Shown here: piece by piece, positions 57,904 to 64,000 of the stretch
Layout of the letters: every line of letters begins with the position of its first letter
How positions within the stretch are numbered: the first letter of the stretch is position 1
Source of the DNA: Candidatus Saccharimonadota bacterium
GTDB lineage: Bacteria > Patescibacteriota > Saccharimonadia > Saccharimonadales > Saccharimonadaceae
Direction of reading: 5' to 3'
DNA length: 64,000 nucleotides
Assembly (NCBI GenBank): GCA_028288995.1
Contig: JAQGHF010000005.1
Location: forward strand, 46,578 to 110,577
Made by a program: the position numbers and the translations under genes
The notes under the pieces: model-generated
Told to the model about the DNA's origin: nothing
The model's input: the letters and a program-made list of their open reading frames with translations, nothing else
The model's database searches: none

Positions 57904-59124
57904 ATGAAGATATTAATGCTGGGCTGGGAGCTACCACCACACAATAGTGGCGGACTAGGTGTTGCCTGCTACCACTTGTCAAAAGCACTTGCCCAAGAGG
58001 GTGCTTCTATCGACTTCGTTGTTCCCTACTCTGCAAAGCACGATAATATCGACTTTATGAAGATCCACAGTGCGACCAAGCTATCCCCTCTGGATCGCTA
58101 TGGTATGGGTGCATATGATAGTAAGTTTGCTCTCGAAAGTGAAGCTGGATCTGAATTTACAGATTCTAAAGATATCCGCGGTGTCCAACGACAGTATACA
58201 AAGTACATTGAACGCCTGGTGAAAAACAAGGAATTTGATGCCATTCATGCCCACGACTGGCTCACTATGGAAGCTGGTATTCGTGCCAAAGAGTTAACTG
58301 ACGCGCCTCTTATCGTGCACGTTCACGCGACTGAATTCGACCGTGCCGGTGGCAACCGGGGTAATCCTATTGTTCACGAGATTGAATACCAAGGTCTTAT
58401 GATCGCTGACCGTATCCTTGCCGTCAGCGAGATCACTCGTCGGATTATTATTGAAAAGTACGGTATTCCTGCCGAAAAGGTTGAAGTTGTGCATAATGCG
58501 ATCGATGTGACGAGCTTTGATGATGGCTATGAATACGACCGTCGTACGTACAAATACCTCGAAGGTTTGAAGAGTGAGGGCTACACTATCATTAGTGCTG
58601 TCACTCGTTTCACAATTCAAAAAGGGCTTGAATACCTCGTCCGTGCATTTGCAAAAGCGAACGAAAAGAATGATCGTATCGCCCTGCTTCTTGCTGGCGA
58701 TGGTGAACAACGTGATGAATTAATCACCTTGGCATCTGAACTTGGGATATCAGATAAAATATTCTTCACCGGGTTTGTCCGTGGTAAACAGTGGCGGGAC
58801 GCATACAGTGTCTCTGATATTTTTGTCCTCAGCTCCGTCAGTGAACCGTTTGGTTTGACTGCACTTGAAGCTGCGCACCACGATACTGCACTTATCCTGA
58901 CCAAACAATCAGGTGTTGCCGAAGTTCTCTCTAGCATCTTCCGCTACGACTTCTGGGATATTGACCGTCTTGCTGACCAAATTGTTGGTATTGCTACCTC
59001 TGATTCGCTTCGAAACTCACTTAAAGAGAACGTTACCTATGAATATGCAAAGCTTTCATGGCATGACGTTGCAAAGGTATGTATGAATATCTACCAAAAT
59101 CCACGTGTTGGAGTGTTTGCATGA
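57904..59124 (+). CDS. Glycosyltransferase family 4 / glycogen synthase-like
   Basis: MKILMLGWELPPHNSGGLGVACYHLSKAL...VSSVSEPFGLTALEA. Confidence 0.92.
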   Translation: MKILMLGWELPPHNSGGLGVACYHLSKALAQEGASIDFVVPYSAKHDNIDFMKIHSATKLSPLDRYGMGAYDSKFALESEAGSEFTDSKDIRGVQRQYTKYIERLVKNKEFDAIHAHDWLTMEAGIRAKELTDAPLIVHVHATEFDRAGGNRGNPIVHEIEYQGLMIADRILAVSEITRRIIIEKYGIPAEKVEVVHNAIDVTSFDDGYEYDRRTYKYLEGLKSEGYTIISAVTRFTIQKGLEYLVRAFAKANEKNDRIALLLAGDGEQRDELITLASELGISDKIFFTGFVRGKQWRDAYSVSDIFVLSSVSEPFGLTALEAAHHDTALILTKQSGVAEVLSSIFRYDFWDIDRLADQIVGIATSDSLRNSLKENVTYEYAKLSWHDVAKVCMNIYQNPRVGVFA

Positions 59125-60356
59125 GTGGAGATCGACGCGGTATAACGCTATACCTTCACGTTCACCAACCACTTCGTGTGCGTGATTACAGCGTGTTTGA
59201 GACCGCTGTTGATCACAACTACTTTGACGAACCAGATACGTTGAGTGAACGCAACAATAAAAAAGTTTTTGATAAAGTTGCCCAGAAGTCATACCGACCA
59301 ATGAATGCACTCCTTGAGAAGCTTTTGAATGATCACGAAGAGTTCAAACTGTCACTCAGTATCACCGGTACCTTTCTGGAACAAGCCGAAAAGTGGGCAC
59401 CAGATGTTGTTGAGAGCTTCCAGCGCCTCGTTAACACTGGTCGTGTAGAGATCCTTTCGGAAACATATTACCACTCACTCGCCTTCTTCTACAGCCGAAC
59501 TGAATTTGAAGCACAGGTTGAAGCGCACAAGACAAAAATTCGTGAACTGTTTGGGGTTGAGACGAGTGTCTTTCGTAATACTGAACTTTCGTACAATGAC
59601 TCACTGGCGCAGTGGGCTGATGAATACGGCTTTAAAGGTATCCTTGCAGAGGGGTGGGATCCAATTCTTGACTGGCGGAGTCCTAACTTTGTTTACAAAC
59701 CAGAGGGCACAAACAATATTGCACTCCTCTTGAAGAACTACAAGCTAAGTGACGACCTGGCGTTCCGTTTTAGTAATAAAGAGTGGCAAGAATGGCCACT
59801 GACTGTCGATAAGTACACTGAATGGACGAATGCAGCAGTGAATGATGCGAAGGTTATTAACTTATTTATGGACTACGAGACATTTGGTGAACATCAATGG
59901 GAAGAAACCGGTATCTTTAATTTCTTCGAAGACTTTGTTGGTCGTTGGTTAAGTAATCCAGATAACACGTTCTACACTGTTTCTGGTGCCATTGATGCTA
60001 ATGAACCGGTTGGAACCATTAGTATGCCAAGTACCGTCACCTGGGCTGATGCTGAACGAGACTTAACTGCGTGGCTTGGTAACAGTATGCAACAAGAAGC
60101 AATGGGACACCTCTATGCACTCGAAGACGATATCTTACGAACGAAAGATCTTGATCTGATTTCTGACTGGCGTAAACTACAGACCTCTGACCACGCGTAT
60201 TACATGTGTACGAAATGGTTTACTGATGGTGATGTTCATGCCTACTTTAGCCCTTATGAATCACCATACGACGCCTTTCTTTATTACATGAACGTTATCC
60301 GCGACCTCCGTTGGCGACTGCATGAAACCCACCGTACGGGTGGTCTCCGTGGCTAG
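59121..60356 (+). CDS. GH57-family alpha-amylase-like protein
   Basis: GITLYLHVHQPLRVRDY...VFRNTELSYND...LFMDYETFGEHQW; ATGA overlap with previous gene. Confidence 0.9.
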   Translation: MSGDRRGITLYLHVHQPLRVRDYSVFETAVDHNYFDEPDTLSERNNKKVFDKVAQKSYRPMNALLEKLLNDHEEFKLSLSITGTFLEQAEKWAPDVVESFQRLVNTGRVEILSETYYHSLAFFYSRTEFEAQVEAHKTKIRELFGVETSVFRNTELSYNDSLAQWADEYGFKGILAEGWDPILDWRSPNFVYKPEGTNNIALLLKNYKLSDDLAFRFSNKEWQEWPLTVDKYTEWTNAAVNDAKVINLFMDYETFGEHQWEETGIFNFFEDFVGRWLSNPDNTFYTVSGAIDANEPVGTISMPSTVTWADAERDLTAWLGNSMQQEAMGHLYALEDDILRTKDLDLISDWRKLQTSDHAYYMCTKWFTDGDVHAYFSPYESPYDAFLYYMNVIRDLRWRLHETHRTGGLRG

Positions 60357-62295
60357 ACCAATTGTTCTTAGTAACGGTGAGCTACATGTTGGCTTAAATA
60401 TTTATGGACTTGTTCATGATTTCTACTACCCATACGTTGGATTTGAAAATCATGCGGCTGGTGCAAATCTTCGCCACAAAGTAGGCGTGCTCGTTGATGG
60501 CAAGATGAGCTGGCTTGATGATGACAAGGGCTGGGAGTTCACCTTTAAGTATCCCCACACCGCTCTGATTGGACACACTCTCGCAAAAAACACGAAGCTC
60601 GGCATTATTCTTGAATTCGACGATGCAGTTGACTCGGAAGTCAGTATCTTTATGCGTAACATCCATATCGTGAACTTGTATGATCATGCGCGCGAAGTAA
60701 AGCTATATATGCACCAAGCATTTGCGATTGGTGATTCACGCAGCAACACAGATACTGCACAGTATCTGCCTAATAGCGATGCGATCCTTCATTACCGCGG
60801 TCGTCGGGCTTTTGTCATCTCTGGACAGCATAAGGGTCAGCCATTTGATCAATTTACCATTGGTCTTTTTGGGATTGAAGGTCATGAAGGCAGTTACCGT
60901 GATGCCGAAGATGGTATTCTCAGCGGCAATACGATTGAGCACGGTCGTGTCGACTCTATCCTTGGTTTTACGATGCAAATAGGTGCCCACAGCTCTGAAC
61001 GAGCGAGTTATTGGGTTGCTGCCGGTATGTCTAATCGTGAAGCATTGTATGTTCACAAGCAAATTCAAGACGACGGTATCATGAAACGAATGCATCACAC
61101 TGCTGATTGGTGGCACAAATGGCTCAAACCTGCGCTTGAGGTTGTTCCCGCTATTCCAGATAATCATCGACAACTATTCGTAAACAGCATTATGATCATG
61201 AAATCCCAGATGGACAAACGCGGTGCAGTCATTGCGAGCACCGACAGCACGATGCTTAATTACTCACGCGACGCCTATGGGTACAGTTGGCCACGCGACG
61301 GTGCGTATACAATGTGGCCATTTATTCGACTTGGATATATCGATGAACCCTATCGATTCTTCGAGTTTACGAAACGCGGTCTCCATCCAACCGGCTATCT
61401 GATGCACAAATATCGTGCAGATGGCGCATTAGGAAGTAGCTGGCACCCATACGTCCACGAAGGTGGTATTGTTGCACCTCCGATTCAAACGGATGAAACA
61501 GCGACTGTCGTCTTTATGTTCGTCCAATTCTATAATGCCCACAAAGACAGTACGCTTATTAAAGAATTTTATAACTCAATGGTGAAGCCAATGACCGACT
61601 TCTTGGCTGATTATATTGATGAAGTTACTGGTCTTCCAAAACCAAGCTATGACCTTTGGGAAGAGATCTTTGCAACCTTCACGTACACAACTGCTGTGAC
61701 CTATGGAGCACTCCTGGCTGCATCAGAACTTGCAGTCATAGCGGGCGACAACGATAGTGCTGTAAAGTGGCGCACCGCAGCCGATGATATGAAGGCTGCC
61801 GCAGCAAAACACCTCTACAACGAAGAACGCGGCGTCTTCTATAAAAGCCTGATTACGATTGATGGAAAAGTCACGAAAGACCCTGTCATCGATGCCTCAA
61901 GTATTTTTGGTGCGTATATCTATGGTCTGTTTGATATAGATAGTGTCCCAATGACAAAATCTGTTGAAACCATGATCTCAACATTTAAATTGCTCGACGA
62001 TGAACCAGGTATTCCTCGCTACGAAAATGACTTCTACCGCCGATCTGACCCATCAATTAATGGTAACTGGTGGTTCATCACGACACTGTGGCATGCACAG
62101 TATTTGCTTGAAAAAGATAATTCAAAAGAAGCGAAGTTCATTCTCGACTGGGCAAAAAAACACGCGTTGAATACCGGTATGCTCGGTGAACAGATTAATC
62201 CTGTGAATGATGAGGTTATCTCCCCTGCTCCATTAACATGGTCGCATGCAGAATACGTTTCGACATTACTTGATTACATAGAGAAAACGAAGTAA
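60349..62295 (+). CDS. GH15-family glucoamylase-like protein
   Basis: NYSRDAYGYSWPRDGAYTMWPFIRLGY...AEYVSTLLDY; GTG start proposed at 60349. Confidence 0.9.
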   Translation: MARPIVLSNGELHVGLNIYGLVHDFYYPYVGFENHAAGANLRHKVGVLVDGKMSWLDDDKGWEFTFKYPHTALIGHTLAKNTKLGIILEFDDAVDSEVSIFMRNIHIVNLYDHAREVKLYMHQAFAIGDSRSNTDTAQYLPNSDAILHYRGRRAFVISGQHKGQPFDQFTIGLFGIEGHEGSYRDAEDGILSGNTIEHGRVDSILGFTMQIGAHSSERASYWVAAGMSNREALYVHKQIQDDGIMKRMHHTADWWHKWLKPALEVVPAIPDNHRQLFVNSIMIMKSQMDKRGAVIASTDSTMLNYSRDAYGYSWPRDGAYTMWPFIRLGYIDEPYRFFEFTKRGLHPTGYLMHKYRADGALGSSWHPYVHEGGIVAPPIQTDETATVVFMFVQFYNAHKDSTLIKEFYNSMVKPMTDFLADYIDEVTGLPKPSYDLWEEIFATFTYTTAVTYGALLAASELAVIAGDNDSAVKWRTAADDMKAAAAKHLYNEERGVFYKSLITIDGKVTKDPVIDASSIFGAYIYGLFDIDSVPMTKSVETMISTFKLLDDEPGIPRYENDFYRRSDPSINGNWWFITTLWHAQYLLEKDNSKEAKFILDWAKKHALNTGMLGEQINPVNDEVISPAPLTWSHAEYVSTLLDYIEKTK

Positions 62296-62297
62296 TA

Positions 62298-62978
62298 ATG
62301 CGACCTGGTGGGGTTTTACAACGCATGTTACGTCACTACTCGTCCCTGATCCGCGCGCGGGGTAAGGTGATTCGTCGTTTTGCATCAAAGATCGGTTTAG
62401 TTTACTTTGGTACCGTTGATCAGCATGAAGATGAACACGAAATTATAAGGGGTCTGACTGTTTCAACAACTCACCGTGATGCTCACTATACTGTTGGATC
62501 GTTTGATGATTATGACATTAGTATGGTCGACCGGTTCGATGTTTCGTATGACGCCCATCACCAGCCAATCGAACACTCTTGGTTGATTCTACAGGTCTCA
62601 CTGCAGGACGTCGCTCTCCCGCACATTTTCTTTAAGCCATTAGGTCATAGTCCGGCTGCATATAACAAGTTCTTTACTGCATTTAATACCCTGCATGTCA
62701 TTAATGACGTCTTTAACAACACCCATTCACCTGAATTTCACACCAGGTACGAGTTGTACGGTCTTGCAACACACGTTGTCACTCTAGAAGACACATTGAC
62801 GCCACTAGTGACACAAACGATTGCAGCACGCTTCTGGCCACATGCTATCGAGATTTATGAAGGTAAGCTATACGTCTATATAACAGAACACCGCCGTCGA
62901 GAATTCGAGGCGGTGTTAGGTCCGACACTTCAGGCAACCACATGGTTGGCTGGTGTCTTAGACAAAAAAGAAGACTAA
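62298..62978 (+). CDS. Uncharacterised protein, 226 aa
   Basis: Complete ORF 3 nt after the GH15 gene. Confidence 0.7.
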   Translation: MRPGGVLQRMLRHYSSLIRARGKVIRRFASKIGLVYFGTVDQHEDEHEIIRGLTVSTTHRDAHYTVGSFDDYDISMVDRFDVSYDAHHQPIEHSWLILQVSLQDVALPHIFFKPLGHSPAAYNKFFTAFNTLHVINDVFNNTHSPEFHTRYELYGLATHVVTLEDTLTPLVTQTIAARFWPHAIEIYEGKLYVYITEHRRREFEAVLGPTLQATTWLAGVLDKKED

Positions 62979-63181
62979 CCTTTACGCTTTTTGACTTCGT
63001 TACGACCGAGGTTTTTCTTGGTCTCAGTGTAAAGAGCATGCTTGCGAGCAATCGGGTCGTACTTCTTAAGACTGATTTTCTCAGTCGTATTCTGTGTGTT
63101 CTTGGTCGTGTAGTACGTACGGTGTCCAGTAAGTTCGCTTACTAGTCCGACGAGTTTTCGCTTTGTATTCTTTTTTGCCAT
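62975..63181 (-). CDS. rpmG: 50S ribosomal protein L33 (Cys-less form, C-terminal extension)
   Basis: KRKLVGLVSELTGHRTYYTTKNTQNTTEKISLKKYDPIARKHALYTETK. Confidence 0.9.
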   Translation of the reverse strand: MAKKNTKRKLVGLVSELTGHRTYYTTKNTQNTTEKISLKKYDPIARKHALYTETKKNLGRNEVKKRKG

Positions 63182-63275
63182 GATCTACTATAGTTTTCCT
63201 TAAAAATGATATCGACTTTCAGAGGTCAATTATAACAAACAGGTCGCTTTTAAGCAAGGCGCTGTCAGTGAACGG

Positions 63276-63770
63276 TTATCTATAATTTTCAAAGTTGACC
63301 GGAAAGTCAAAATCCTGGGACTGAACGAGGCGCATGACGTTCTGTAACTCATCCTTGCTTGCACTGGTGACACGGACAACATCGCCCTGAATGAGCCCTT
63401 TTGCTTTGGGCGCGTGCTCTCGGATTACAGCGGTAATCTGTTTTGCTTTATCTTGAGTAAGGCCAGAGATAAACGGAATTTCTTTTGTCGACTTTAGGTT
63501 TGCAGTCACGATTTCTTTTGTCAGATCGAGTGATTTACTTGACTGATTACGCGCAGCGAGCTTTTTACGTAAAATATCGATGATATTTTCTATTTGCCAA
63601 TCACCCGCACCGGTTACTTTCATACCCGTTTTGTCACCAATCCATTCAATGGCGGCCGGGGTGCCTTTAAAATCAAACCGATTATCTATTTCTTTTTCGG
63701 TCTGCAAGAAGACGTTATTCATTTCTGCTTTGTCGTAGGTGGATACAATGTCGAAACTAAATGTAGGCAT
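63276..63770 (-). CDS. YajQ-family nucleotide-binding protein
   Basis: FSFDIVSTYDKAEMNNVFLQTEKEIDNRFDFKG. Confidence 0.95.
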   Translation of the reverse strand: MPTFSFDIVSTYDKAEMNNVFLQTEKEIDNRFDFKGTPAAIEWIGDKTGMKVTGAGDWQIENIIDILRKKLAARNQSSKSLDLTKEIVTANLKSTKEIPFISGLTQDKAKQITAVIREHAPKAKGLIQGDVVRVTSASKDELQNVMRLVQSQDFDFPVNFENYR

Positions 63771-63842
63771 ACTCCTAGTATAACAGATTGAAGAGTCACC
63801 TCGATTATGCTAAAATCAACCGAGTGTTAAGAGAAATAGCGT

Positions 63843-63918
63843 GCCGCGATAGCTCAGTTGGTAGAGCGCATCCATGGTAAGGATGAGGTCTCGGGTTCAA
63901 ATCCCGATCGCGGCTCCA
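63843..63918 (+). tRNA. tRNA-Thr (anticodon GGT)
   Basis: GCCGCGATAGCTCAGTTGGTAGAGCGCATCCATGGTAAGGATGAGGTCTCGGGTTCAAATCCCGATCGCGGCTCCA; full cloverleaf. Confidence 0.95.
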
Positions 63919-63973
63919 TAACACCTTGAAAACTTGGCCTAAATCAGATAGAATAACTTGGTATCTAAAGCTT

Positions 63974-64000
63974 GCCGCCTTAGCTCAGTTGGTTAGAGCG
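63974..64000 (+). tRNA. 5' part of a tRNA truncated by the window end
   Basis: GCCGCCTTAGCTCAGTTGGTTAGAGCG acceptor and D-arm. Confidence 0.85.

Noticed and set aside
1-64000. CRISPR array
   Set aside because: No regularly spaced identical repeats and no cas-like genes seen.

Overview
The window looks like chromosomal DNA from a Saccharibacteria (TM7)/CPR-like bacterium; this lineage assignment is an inference from gene content. Recognisable housekeeping genes include cysS, recR, ybaB, dnaB, dnaX, secE-nusG-rplK, rplA, rplJ-rplL, tmk, dcd, rpmG, a yajQ-family gene, tRNA-Trp, tRNA-Thr and the start of a further tRNA. The most striking locus is at the left edge, on the minus strand. It is a compact three-gene operon encoding an E2-like protein (catalytic-type H...CLG motif), a ThiF/E1-like adenylyltransferase and a 77-aa ubiquitin-like protein ending in Gly. 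About 90 nt after the Ubl stop codon, on the same strand, lies what reads as a complete type III hammerhead ribozyme (CACUUC^UAUAUU..AAUAUA-CUGAUGA-GUCC-UAAA-GGAC-GAAA-AGUG) capping a longer imperfect hairpin. Other notable observations are: GC-rich single-gene islets with their own SD sites and often their own promoters; apparent widespread leaderless transcription of the AT-richer genes; the secE-nusG-rplKAJL block split into three pieces; RecR and DnaX lacking their zinc-binding cysteines; a DUF5343-like + Swt1-type HEPN gene pair; an array of small ORFan genes downstream of tRNA-Trp separated by repeats resembling the tRNA 3' end; and a glycosyltransferase frameshifted at a GA dinucleotide tract. 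All calls come from reading the sequence and supplied ORFs; no database searches were run.
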